Shown here piece after piece: positions 26,839-34,496 of a DNA stretch of 64,000 nt. Positions within the stretch are counted from its first letter, which is position 1, and every line of letters starts with the position of its first letter. The notes beneath the pieces were generated by a model. The model saw only the letters and a program-made list of their open reading frames with translations. It made no database searches and was not told the DNA's origin. This DNA comes from Poriferisphaera corsica (lineage in GTDB: Bacteria; Planctomycetota; Phycisphaerae; Phycisphaerales; Phycisphaeraceae). A program made the translations under genes and the position numbers. Location of the stretch: contig NZ_CP036425.1 in NCBI RefSeq assembly GCF_007747445.1, positions 3,332,175 through 3,396,174 of the forward strand, read 5' to 3'.

Positions 26839-27695
26839 ATCAGAAGCATGCAATGATTAATCGCGTGGTGAGTGCGGTAGAAGTCGGGCCTTGCGGCTTG
26901 ATTGAGTTGTTCTGTTTTTCGAATTTGGCGTTCTTAACGATCGATATCTATTTCGCACACTCAATCAATGCTTTCGCAATGTCAACAGAATGGATTCCGT
27001 TCTATTTTTCGATCGTTGGATCGGTGGCGCTGATTGTGAGCATGATCAAGGGGAAGCTAGAGCCTAACGAGAAATGGTCGAAAGTACTTGGGCTCATTGT
27101 GGGATGGGGAGCGGTCATAACGGGTGTGCTGGGAATGATCTACCACTTGGAATCGCGATTTTTTAAGGAATACACACTGGCGTCATTGGTGTATGCGGCT
27201 CCGTTTGCTGCCCCATTATCCTATACAGGTATCGGGCTGCTTCTGATCATGAATCGTACAGTGAAGTACGGAACACGGAACTGGTGGCAGTGGGTCATCG
27301 TTTTAGGATTAGGTGGGTTTGCGGGGAATTTTGTGCTTTCTGTTTTAGACCATGCACAGAACGGGTTTTATGAGTGGACAGAATGGATTCCTGTTATCGC
27401 CAGCGCAGTGGCTGTAGGCGTACTGATTCCATTGATTTGGGAACGAGTAACCAAAGCGTTTTTGCTGGTTGTGGTTTGGGTGATGGTCACACAAATGCTG
27501 GTGGGCGGACTTGGATTTTACTTCCACGGGATCGCTGATCTTCAGGGATCATCGGAAAGCATGTGGGAAAACTTAGTTTTTGGAGCACCGATTTTTGCAC
27601 CCCTGCTGTTTGCAAATATCGCTTTGCTTGTACTGATTGGGCTCTGGGGTGGGTATATTTGGATGATGACGCAGGAAAATGAATCAGATCACTGA
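26835..27695 (+). CDS. Membrane protein coupled to octaheme cytochrome
   Basis: 286 residues with roughly seven or eight transmembrane helices and no signal peptide. The start overlaps the octaheme stop by four bases (ATGA), so both are made together. Several intramembrane or loop His residues (MIYHLESR, VLDHAQNG, FYFHGIADL) could bind heme b or metal. It is likely the membrane anchor or quinol-linked partner that passes electrons to or from the octaheme enzyme. No family name is claimed; it is not a recognised NrfH/NapC type, because no CxxCH motif is present. Confidence 0.72.
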   Translation: MNQKHAMINRVVSAVEVGPCGLIELFCFSNLAFLTIDIYFAHSINAFAMSTEWIPFYFSIVGSVALIVSMIKGKLEPNEKWSKVLGLIVGWGAVITGVLGMIYHLESRFFKEYTLASLVYAAPFAAPLSYTGIGLLLIMNRTVKYGTRNWWQWVIVLGLGGFAGNFVLSVLDHAQNGFYEWTEWIPVIASAVAVGVLIPLIWERVTKAFLLVVVWVMVTQMLVGGLGFYFHGIADLQGSSESMWENLVFGAPIFAPLLFANIALLVLIGLWGGYIWMMTQENESDH

Positions 27696-27890
27696 TCATT
27701 CCAATGAATATTTGGGCAAAAGTGATGGGGGAAGCATGTGTGTGGATTGGTACGAGGGTTATGTGTCGGGGAGATGACTATATAATAGATGCAGGTATTG
27801 AGTTGTAGTAGCCGAGAGTAAAAGTGGCTATGGCTGTGGCTGAAGTATGACGATACGGCCAGCTAGAATGAATGCCAACGGAGCGTAAGA

Positions 27891-28340
27891 ATGAAAGTAG
27901 CGATAGCGTGTGATCATGGTGGATTTCCACTGAAGCAGGATTTGATTGGTGTGATCAAGTCGATGGGCCATGAAATTGTGGATCTTGGGGCACATCAGTA
28001 CGACAAAGATGATGATTACCCGGATTTCGCACGCTATCTTGGGCAAGCGATCCAACATGGGCAGGCAGATCGTGGGGTATTGCTATGCGGATCGGGCGTT
28101 GGGGCATCCGTTGCAGCGAATAAATTGACGGGGGTTCGAGCGGCAATTTGCCACGACTCCTATTCTGCACACCAGGGTGTAGAGCATGATGACATGAATG
28201 TCTTGTGTATGGGTGCGAGGATCGTGGGTGCGGCCTTGGCGAACGAGCTAGTACGAGCATTTTTAAGTGCAAATTTTTCACAGGAAGATCGGCACGTACG
28301 CAGACTAGAGAAGGTCATCGGGATGGAAGCTGGGGGCTGA
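27891..28340 (+). CDS. rpiB: Ribose-5-phosphate isomerase B
   Basis: 149 residues of the RpiB/LacAB family: KVAIACDHGGFPLKQDL at the start, DKDDDYPDFARYLG, LLCGSGVGASVAANK, VRAAICHDSYSAHQGVEHDDMNVLCMGARIVG. These place the phosphate-binding and proton-transfer residues (the Cys in LCGSGVG and the later His) as in RpiB, which interconverts ribose-5-phosphate and ribulose-5-phosphate in the pentose phosphate pathway. A CGGAG site precedes the ATG. A related LacAB or allose isomerase cannot be excluded. Confidence 0.93.
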   Translation: MKVAIACDHGGFPLKQDLIGVIKSMGHEIVDLGAHQYDKDDDYPDFARYLGQAIQHGQADRGVLLCGSGVGASVAANKLTGVRAAICHDSYSAHQGVEHDDMNVLCMGARIVGAALANELVRAFLSANFSQEDRHVRRLEKVIGMEAGG

Positions 28341-28384
28341 TCGGCTTTTAGAGCCCATCCGAGGGATATTAAATTGATAACAAA

Positions 28385-28417
28385 CCGTCCACAGCAGAAG
28401 CCTCTGGGCGGTTTTTT
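28385..28417 (+). terminator. Intrinsic terminator of rpiB
   Basis: CCGTCCACAGC and GCCTCTGGGCGG form an imperfect GC-rich stem with a small loop, followed by six Ts, about 45 bases after the rpiB stop. Confidence 0.75.
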
Positions 28418-28570
28418 GATGCGAAAAGTGCGATATTTTCCCAAGTATTGAAATCTGGACACCGATAATCGAAATCTATGTTAGGCAGCTTGCCGCGGGC
28501 GTGAAGTTGTCTATCATGCTTGTATCTGAATTCAGACAATTTCACCCTTTATTATTGAAGGATCGGATCC

Positions 28571-29530
28571 ATGCCAAAACGCGCAAAGATTTCTATCATC
28601 GGTGGTGGTAACGTCGGTGCATCATGTGCAATGTGGGCAGCAGCGAAAGAGCTGGGCGACATTGTTGTTCTCGACATCCCACAGGCTGAAAACATGGTTA
28701 AGGGCAAGATGCTCGACCTGTTCCAGTGTGCTCCACTCGAGCGTTTCGACGCGAAGATCACCGGCACTGCTGACTACAAAGATATTGCTGACTCTGACGT
28801 GATCATTGTTACAGCTGGTCTACCACGTAAGCCTGGAATGAGCCGCGATGACCTGATTGAAACAAACGCGAAAATCGTGAAGAGCGTTTCCGAAAACATC
28901 AAAGAACACTCACCTGAAGCAAAGGTTATCCTTGTTTCTAACCCACTCGACGCAATGGTCTACACAGCTTGGAAAGCAACTGGCTTCCCAACAAACCAGA
29001 TCATGGGTCAAGCTGGCTGCTTGGACGTTGCACGCTACAAAGCTTTCATCGCAATGGAAACTGGTTTCTCAGTTGAAGACGTTAATGCTCTTCTCCTCGG
29101 TGGCCACGGCGACACAATGGTTCCACTGCCACGCTTCACGAATATTTCTGGCATCCCAATCACCAACTTCATCAGCGAAGAACGCCTCAACGAAATCGTT
29201 GATCGTGCTAAAGTTGGCGGCGGCGAAATCGTCAAGTTGATGGGTACTTCTGCTTACTACGCACCAGCATCCGGTTCTGTCCAGATGGCTGAAGCAATCA
29301 TCAAAGACAAGAAGCGCATCCTTCCATGTGCTGCCTTCTGTGGTAACAATGAATACGGTGCACAAGACCTGTTCGTCGGCGTACCTGCGGTACTCGGCGC
29401 GAACGGTGTCGAGAAGGTTCTTGACCTTGACCTCAATGCGGAAGAAAAAGGCTACATGGACACATCCATCGAAGCCGTCAAGGAACTCGTTGGCATCGTC
29501 AACAAAATGTTCCCTGAGCTCGCAAAATAA
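28571..29530 (+). CDS. mdh: Malate dehydrogenase
   Basis: 319 residues of the LDH-like malate dehydrogenase type. Visible: the NAD-binding IIGGGNVGASCAMWAAAKELGDIVVLD, the acidic Asp that selects NAD, GLPRKPGMSRDDLIETNAKIV (substrate-binding Arg), VSNPLDAM, LGGHGDTMVPLPR with the catalytic His, and SGSVQMAEAIIKDKKRILPC. It oxidises malate to oxaloacetate in the TCA cycle. Compared with rpiB and the octaheme operon its codon use is C-ending and more like the rest of the window. A terminator follows. Confidence 0.95.
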   Translation: MPKRAKISIIGGGNVGASCAMWAAAKELGDIVVLDIPQAENMVKGKMLDLFQCAPLERFDAKITGTADYKDIADSDVIIVTAGLPRKPGMSRDDLIETNAKIVKSVSENIKEHSPEAKVILVSNPLDAMVYTAWKATGFPTNQIMGQAGCLDVARYKAFIAMETGFSVEDVNALLLGGHGDTMVPLPRFTNISGIPITNFISEERLNEIVDRAKVGGGEIVKLMGTSAYYAPASGSVQMAEAIIKDKKRILPCAAFCGNNEYGAQDLFVGVPAVLGANGVEKVLDLDLNAEEKGYMDTSIEAVKELVGIVNKMFPELAK

Positions 29531-29556
29531 TTATCTAATATTATTTAGATATTCAA

Positions 29557-29586
29557 ACCCAAGGCGATTTGCCTTGGGTTTTTTTA
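29557..29586 (+). terminator. Intrinsic terminator of mdh
   Basis: ACCCAAGGC and GCCTTGGGT form a perfect 9-bp stem with a 5-base loop, followed by a T-run, about 25 bases after the mdh stop. Confidence 0.92.
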
Positions 29587-29783
29587 TGCGACCAGCAACA
29601 AGTCTTAGCGCATAAAAAGACCGGCCTGCCGTTGCAGCAAGCCGGTCTGATCAAGTGCGGCGAAGATGACAAATTGAATACTGGTTACTTCGCGTGTAAT
29701 TGCAGATTTTCACTACTTAAACAACATCTTGAGAGACTTTTAAGAGAGAAACTACTTAAGGGCGGCCTTTCGGCCATTCAGCT

Positions 29784-30079
29784 ATCTTTCTCCTCCCAGG
29801 CACGCACAAATGTGCCGGGTACTACAAAACTACATCTTTCTTTCTGACGACTAAATCTTTCTACTCCAAAATGGAGGGATGAGAGGTTCTCCTTTCAAAA
29901 GAACAAACTTCGCATCTTTGAATCAAACTACATCTTTCAACTCCGGGAGAACGGCTAAAAACATTATGCTTTTATCTCCCGCGCTTGATCTCTTTCTCTA
30001 CCTACTTCATCTTCGTCACTACTTAGTATCTTTCTCTTTTCCTACACATCTTCAACACTTGATCGTATCTTTCTACTCC
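29784..30079 (-). repeat. Six-copy ATCTTTC motif cluster
   Basis: The 7-mer ATCTTTC occurs at 29784, 29834, 29855, 29932, 30028 and 30067; two copies extend to ATCTTTCTACTCC. On the reverse strand these read GGAGTAGAAAGAT or close variants. Spacing is irregular (21 to 96 bases), so it is not a CRISPR. Six copies in 300 bases is far more than chance. Confidence 0.6.
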
Positions 30080-30251
30080 AAATCTGCAATTGCGGCTACG
30101 CAAGGCTCCTACCTCCTGCGTCGCACGAAGGACAGTATTCACATGATTCGAATCAAAACTTCGCTATTGATTCGAAACAATTCTATTGTTAGCAGTTAAG
30201 CACTGCTTGACATTATTTTGCGGACGATCACCTGACGCAGAACAGGTTTTA

Positions 30252-30413
30252 TTAACCTGAGCTACAGCTTGCCCATAACAAGATGGCTTGTCGACAGTGG
30301 GTATCGTCGTGTATTGATGACAACTGTAAGGTATATCTGCTGCTGATCTTTTGCATGTAAAGATCGAAGCATTGACCCGTTACGGCCGCAGTATATCTGC
30401 TACGCTTAATCAT
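30252..30413 (-). CDS. Possible 53-aa ORF, unknown
   Basis: An ATG at 30413 follows GGAGG with a 5-base spacer, an excellent ribosome-binding site, and the frame stays open for 53 codons to a TAA. The peptide is MIKRSRYTAAVTGQ..., contains the near repeat SRYT twice (encoded by two copies of AGCAGATATAC) and is Ser/Cys-rich at the end (WASCSSG). No hydrophobic helix, no similarity recognised. It may be a leader peptide of the candidate transcript or a chance ORF. Confidence 0.35.
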   Translation of the reverse strand: MIKRSRYTAAVTGQCFDLYMQKISSRYTLQLSSIHDDTHCRQAILLWASCSSG

Positions 30414-30538
30414 CTTTTCCTCCAAGAAAAGCGCGAGTATAGCGTTCTTTTACACAAACTAAGATTCAGTTGTCTAGATGGGATTCATCTTCGCCAAAAG
30501 ATGTCCTCACCTCCGTACTGCTTTGCCTAGCAGGATCA

Positions 30539-30565
30539 GTGCTAGAACGGGAGCGATACTAGCAC
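30539..30565. promoter_or_regulatory. Operator-like inverted repeat
   Basis: GTGCTAG (30539-30545) and CTAGCAC (30559-30565) are perfect 7-base inverted repeats, with 13 bases between. They overlap the putative reverse-strand -10 (TAGTAT). This placement fits a repressor operator or the start of a structured 5' end. Not tested. Confidence 0.35.
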
Positions 30566-30699
30566 ATGATTTTCAGGCCACAACAGGGGGGTTTCCCGTA
30601 CTTCTAAAAAAATAATCGATACTTAACAATGACTTTTCGAATATCAAAACAGCATAGAAATTGCAGGAACGTCGTTTGCTACTCTGCATGCGATACAAA

Positions 30700-31398
30700 T
30701 CACGCAACGAAGAACAACCAATAGCCAATCGCAAATACCGCAACATCAACAATTGCATGGCTTACATATCCCGGCCAAATTGACTCGTATTTCATGTACA
30801 TAACAGACCAGATGGCCCCGCCGCTCGCGATGCCGACACAGCAAAGTAGATTGATTGGTAACGAGAAATATATACTAAGCGCGAGATAGTGATGAATTGT
30901 AAACGCGATCGCACTCAATATCACAGCTACAATTGGATTAAAAATCACTTCAAATTTCTTGTAGACAAACCATCGCCACACATACTCTTCCACGAGCGAA
31001 TTGAATGAAATCCAATATATTGCACCAATCAAATATTTCGTCTGGCTATCTAAACCGATCTTCTCTGCCATTAATTGTATGCGGGATATATCAATCCAAT
31101 TTGTACTAAGCCACCAGTAGATCACAGCAATAAGGATACTTATACCCACTCCCCAAACAGCTCCAACAAATAGCTTACTTTCTTTAACAGGCGAGAAGCT
31201 CACTGGTTGTCTATCTAGAAGCAGATGCCATGTCGCGGGCAGTAGTAATATCCAGACTTTAGTCACTACAAACATGAGCTGGCCAATCGTTGTGCCGGGC
31301 ATCATCATCATTGCGATATATACGCCCAGTGATGGCACGGGTACAAGCAAACACAAAGCTAATATCGCTTTAAATTTTAGTTGCGTGTTTGTAGACAT
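30700..31398 (-). CDS. CPBP family intramembrane metalloprotease
   Basis: 232 residues with about seven membrane helices. The conserved CAAX-protease/bacteriocin-processing motifs are seen: SLVEEYVWRWFVYK (EExxxR), FTIHHYLAL (second His-containing motif) and VSHAIVDV (third). In eukaryotes the family cleaves prenylated proteins; bacterial members process peptides or act in immunity. It has a GAGGTAA ribosome-binding site and is divergent from the DUF4173 gene, sharing an 82-base promoter region with it. Target unknown. Confidence 0.88.
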   Translation of the reverse strand: MSTNTQLKFKAILALCLLVPVPSLGVYIAMMMMPGTTIGQLMFVVTKVWILLLPATWHLLLDRQPVSFSPVKESKLFVGAVWGVGISILIAVIYWWLSTNWIDISRIQLMAEKIGLDSQTKYLIGAIYWISFNSLVEEYVWRWFVYKKFEVIFNPIVAVILSAIAFTIHHYLALSIYFSLPINLLCCVGIASGGAIWSVMYMKYESIWPGYVSHAIVDVAVFAIGYWLFFVA

Positions 31399-31480
31399 TT
31401 TAGAGTTACCTCGAACAAATCTATTGTAATTCGCGTATTTTAAATGAATCCATTAACAAATAACACATCCGAGGTTTGCT

Positions 31481-33055
31481 ATGGCAACATCGTTGCGTAG
31501 TTATCGTAAATTCGGCCTGATCGCATCGGCCGGGGCCGCTGTAGCATTGGCGGATTTCTTATTTTACAAACATTCAATTGGATGGACATCTGGAATATAT
31601 GCAATATTCCTATCTATGCTTATCTATTTTCATGGCAAACAAAGATGTCTTCAATGGCAAAACATCATTATTTTCTCATGCCTAATTTACTTGGCGATCT
31701 CTTTAGTTTTACTGCCTTCAATAATGACGCTTTCATTGTTCTCAATCACAATCATCACATACTGCATTTCAAGTCGAAGCTATTGGCCAAAAACACTACC
31801 CCAAATCGTTCGATCTTGGCTCATATTCATCAACATAACATTCAATACTTGGCTTTGCTCGATACCAATATTGAAGACTCCTATGCGACGAGGAATTTTT
31901 CAGTATAAACCACACATAAAACTCATCCCTTGGCTTATTCCAATCTTTTTTGGTGCAATGTTTATAGCATTATTTATCAATGCGAATCCAATATATGAAA
32001 AAATGTACGATATCATTGAAGGATATATCTATGGCTTTTTTATTGATGCGATCCAATATATAACGCCCATACGAATACTGTTTTGGATCATGGTTTGGAT
32101 GATTACTTATCCACTTTTTTCTGTTCGTATTTTGAAGCGAAAGAACATCGCCAAAGCCAAAGATCAAGGGGAAATAACTGATGGGAAAAATTCATTCTTA
32201 CTAAAAACAAACGTATTGTTGGTTTGCCTTGTACTCTTTAATCTAATCTTTTTATTACAAACGATATGTGATATCCAATACCTGTGGAATAGTAACGAAT
32301 TGCCAGAAGGAATGACGTATGCCAATTATGCACATAGAGGAGCATATCCACTTGTTTTCACAGCGTTATTGGCTGGTCTTTTTGTTATGTTTTCATATCG
32401 ACGAGGTTTACAATCCCAACAAATTACGACACACAAAATCATTCTACTGTTCTTGTACCTTTGGATATTTCAGAATGTTTTTCTAATAATTAATGCTGGT
32501 TACAGATTGGCTTTATATGTAAATGCATATTCGCTCACAAGATGGCGTATTGCAGCAGCTCTATGGATGCTTCTAGTAACACTTGGGCTTATTACACTCA
32601 TTTACAAAATCATGAATAACAAAAGTAATTACTGGCTAACAGGAAAATGCGTCTGGTATTTTTACTTCTTATTATTGCTGATATCACCCGTAAATATTGA
32701 TCGTTATATTGCAATGTACAATGTCAATACATGCAGTGAGATCACGGGTAAAAACGCAAATATTGATATTGGGTATTTGACATCTTTAGGGATACATGCG
32801 CTGCCTGCGATGCAATGGCTAGCAAACCAATCAAGTGACCCAAAGATACGCGTAACGTTGCAAGCCAGCATTAATAAGCAAAGTGAAAATTTAATCAATT
32901 CATTAGCGGATTGGCGTACATGGTCTTACTATAAACAGCAGATTCTTAATACTACTCGCATTCAATTACCTAGCGATATCGACAGGATGACTACGGCTGA
33001 TTACGATGGAATAGTAAATTCAGAGCAAGCTATGCATAGGCATGAAGGTGACTAA
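31481..33055 (+). CDS. DUF4173 family multi-pass membrane protein
   Basis: 524 residues with roughly ten to twelve transmembrane helices. The middle carries LPEGMTYANYAHRGAYPLVFTALLAGLFVMF, the signature of the DUF4173 family, followed by Tyr/Trp-rich helices; the last 120 residues are polar, with several Asp/Glu. Function of the family is unknown. GAGG precedes the ATG. It is divergent from the CPBP protease, so the two may be co-regulated. Confidence 0.82.
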   Translation: MATSLRSYRKFGLIASAGAAVALADFLFYKHSIGWTSGIYAIFLSMLIYFHGKQRCLQWQNIIIFSCLIYLAISLVLLPSIMTLSLFSITIITYCISSRSYWPKTLPQIVRSWLIFINITFNTWLCSIPILKTPMRRGIFQYKPHIKLIPWLIPIFFGAMFIALFINANPIYEKMYDIIEGYIYGFFIDAIQYITPIRILFWIMVWMITYPLFSVRILKRKNIAKAKDQGEITDGKNSFLLKTNVLLVCLVLFNLIFLLQTICDIQYLWNSNELPEGMTYANYAHRGAYPLVFTALLAGLFVMFSYRRGLQSQQITTHKIILLFLYLWIFQNVFLIINAGYRLALYVNAYSLTRWRIAAALWMLLVTLGLITLIYKIMNNKSNYWLTGKCVWYFYFLLLLISPVNIDRYIAMYNVNTCSEITGKNANIDIGYLTSLGIHALPAMQWLANQSSDPKIRVTLQASINKQSENLINSLADWRTWSYYKQQILNTTRIQLPSDIDRMTTADYDGIVNSEQAMHRHEGD

Positions 33056-33061
33056 AAAGTA

Positions 33062-33089
33062 CGACCCGGGCAGAGGATACGCCGGGTCG
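33062..33089 (-). terminator. Intrinsic terminator, reverse strand
   Basis: CGACCCGG and CCGGGTCG form a perfect 8-bp stem. In the reverse direction it is followed by TACTTTTT, so it most likely ends the reverse-strand gene at 33120-33728, while also lying just after the DUF4173 stop. Confidence 0.65.
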
Positions 33090-33119
33090 CACTCGATCAG
33101 GGGTCTAAATATATCTATT

Positions 33120-33728
33120 CTAACGGCCAGATGACTTGACCATTTTTTGTTTGATTTCTACGTAATTTCTAGGAGTTTTCCGTTTTTTGTGATGCTTGCC
33201 TGGAATAGGTTTATGAATGATCGCTTCCGGGGAGAACATCTCATATACTCCAGATTCCTGCTGAATATGACCATTGAATTCAGTAAAAACGCGCGGCTGG
33301 TTATTGAGTGTATTGAAGAGCCGTTGTGATTGTCGAAGTGAGTGGTTGTAGTCAATGCCGCCTGTCTTGTTCCAAACTCGCTTGCCGAGCAAAACATCTG
33401 TTGGATCCACAAAAACTGTAATACTGCCTTGCCTAACTTCAACTAAATTAGGCCATGTTGGTTGTTTAGCAATGCCGTTGCTGACAAGGGAAGAACGATC
33501 GACGATCTTTCTTTGCACAACGCGCGTCGTCTGAACAGGTTGATTCGTTGAATAATACTTGGGGTAATACTCAACCGCACGGCTAGGCACAGTTTGTACT
33601 TGTGGCTGGGACAATTCATTACGAAACGTGAAAACACGTGACGCATCGGTTGAGAGCTGCGCGTAAAGATTGCCTGCGGATAATCCAACAGCCATGATTG
33701 CAATACAAATTATTTTAGACCATGCCAT
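33120..33728 (-). CDS. Exported hypothetical protein
   Basis: 202 residues with a signal peptide (MAWSKIICIAIMAVGLSAGNLYAQ). The mature part contains a short segment VRQGSITVFVDPTDVLLGKRVW that looks like a beta hairpin, a Gln/Asn-rich middle and a basic C-terminus (HHKKRKTPR). AAAGGAG precedes the ATG. No family recognised. Likely periplasmic or surface. Confidence 0.65.
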   Translation of the reverse strand: MAWSKIICIAIMAVGLSAGNLYAQLSTDASRVFTFRNELSQPQVQTVPSRAVEYYPKYYSTNQPVQTTRVVQRKIVDRSSLVSNGIAKQPTWPNLVEVRQGSITVFVDPTDVLLGKRVWNKTGGIDYNHSLRQSQRLFNTLNNQPRVFTEFNGHIQQESGVYEMFSPEAIIHKPIPGKHHKKRKTPRNYVEIKQKMVKSSGR

Positions 33729-33753
33729 AACGCTTCTCCTTTGCCGACAATCA

Positions 33754-33918
33754 ATGGCGGTGTTGCCAGATACATCCCTGGTACCTGTTAGAGATCGTTT
33801 GATCCCTACCCTTGGTGCTGCGGATCAGGCAGCGGCGTATGAGTCCATGAGCAATGAGGCGAAGAATGCGCTGGCTCGGCTCCACATGGCGTCTCACTTC
33901 CTCGCGGGCGACAGTTGA
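33754..33918 (+). CDS. Possible 54-aa ORF
   Basis: An ATG at 33754 opens a 54-codon frame: MAVLPDTSLVPVRDRL..., ending MASHFLAGDS, with the first GGCGTCTCACTTCCT repeat coding that end. There is no good ribosome-binding site. Composition (Ala, Leu, Glu, Asp) is protein-like, unlike the neighbouring gaps. Later repeat copies read similar residues (ASHFL) but are not in a full ORF, so it could be a remnant of a duplicated gene end. Confidence 0.3.
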   Translation: MAVLPDTSLVPVRDRLIPTLGAADQAAAYESMSNEAKNALARLHMASHFLAGDS

Positions 33919-34159
33919 ACCAGCTCATCTTCAAGTCCTGGCGCTCTAATTTTGGATTAGAGCAAATCGGGTCTCAATCAAATACTAGGCGGCTCACAGA
34001 TCGAACAAGGCGTCTCACTTCCTTCGGGCGACGGCTGCATGCCAACGAGTATTTGATCCTACTTGTCAATCCCCTACCCTTGCCTCTTCTAGGCCCCTAA
34101 CGCCTCTCTCTTACCCCTCCCCGATCTCTTTTCCATTTTTATCAGGCGTCTCACTTCCT
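33888..34159 (+). repeat. Three copies of GGCGTCTCACTTCCT
   Basis: Exact 15-base copies at 33888-33902, 34009-34023 and 34145-34159. Copies one and two continue as CGCGGGCGAC and TCGGGCGAC; after copy three, CGGGCGAT reappears after an insert containing a CTTAAC/GTTAAG hairpin. The whole unit thus reads GGCGTCTCACTTCC...CGGGCGA three times. Confidence 0.75.
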
Positions 34160-34496
34160 GATTTTCACTTAACCGCGTCTCAAGTCAGTTAAGTTCCGGG
34201 CGATGATTCATGTATTGGCAACTGCCGTGCCACATGCCAAAACCATCAAACATTAACCACAAACACATTAGCATCAGCCACTTATGAATCGCCCCACGTT
34301 TTCGATTGCTATTTCACCCTGCGCCCGGATGATGCATCCCTGCAACATACGCCAACGTGATGATGTATGAATTACGCAACACGTACATTTTTTTCAACAT
34401 TCTTACCGATTACCCCCTTGTGCATGAGATAGAGCGAACGATAATGCCCTGCTTTACAGTTGGATAATTCGAGGTTTAGCCTCAAGGAAGTGCGTT

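Larger units (their letters stand above)
29608..30560 (-). ncRNA. Candidate reverse-strand noncoding transcript
   Basis: A 950-base gene-poor stretch. Read on the reverse strand it has a plausible promoter near 30560-30585 (TTGTGG, about 16 bases, then TAGTAT), a good ribosome-binding site with a 53-codon ORF near the 5' end, and about 550 bases with no ORF but six copies of a short motif. It ends at a strong intrinsic terminator at 29608-29650: GACCGGC and GCCGGTC pairing around a short loop, with five Ts in the reverse direction. A perfect 10-bp hairpin (TTCGAATCAA with TTGATTCGAA, 30147-30176) and a GGCACGCACAAATGTGCC hairpin (29800-29817) add structure. Not recognised as tmRNA, RNase P or 6S RNA. 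Inference only. Confidence 0.4.
33729..34496. other. Intergenic with repeats
   Basis: About 770 bases, almost without coding potential except the small ORF at 33754-33918. It carries three GGCGTCTCACTTCCT repeats, a perfect inverted repeat of ATCAAATACT (33977-33986) with AGTATTTGAT (34048-34057), and a GCTCTAAT / ATTAGAGC hairpin at 33943-33963. A hairpin GAGG...CCTC lies just upstream of the MFS gene. Confidence 0.45.

Noticed and set aside
29784-30079. CRISPR array
   Set aside because: The repeat unit is only 7-13 bases and spacing is irregular; no cas gene is in the window.
29608-30560. tmRNA, RNase P RNA or 6S RNA
   Set aside because: No tag-peptide ending in LAA, no RNase P core GAGGAAAGTCC and no 6S-like long hairpin; TTCGAATC palindromes are part of an inverted repeat, not a T-arm.
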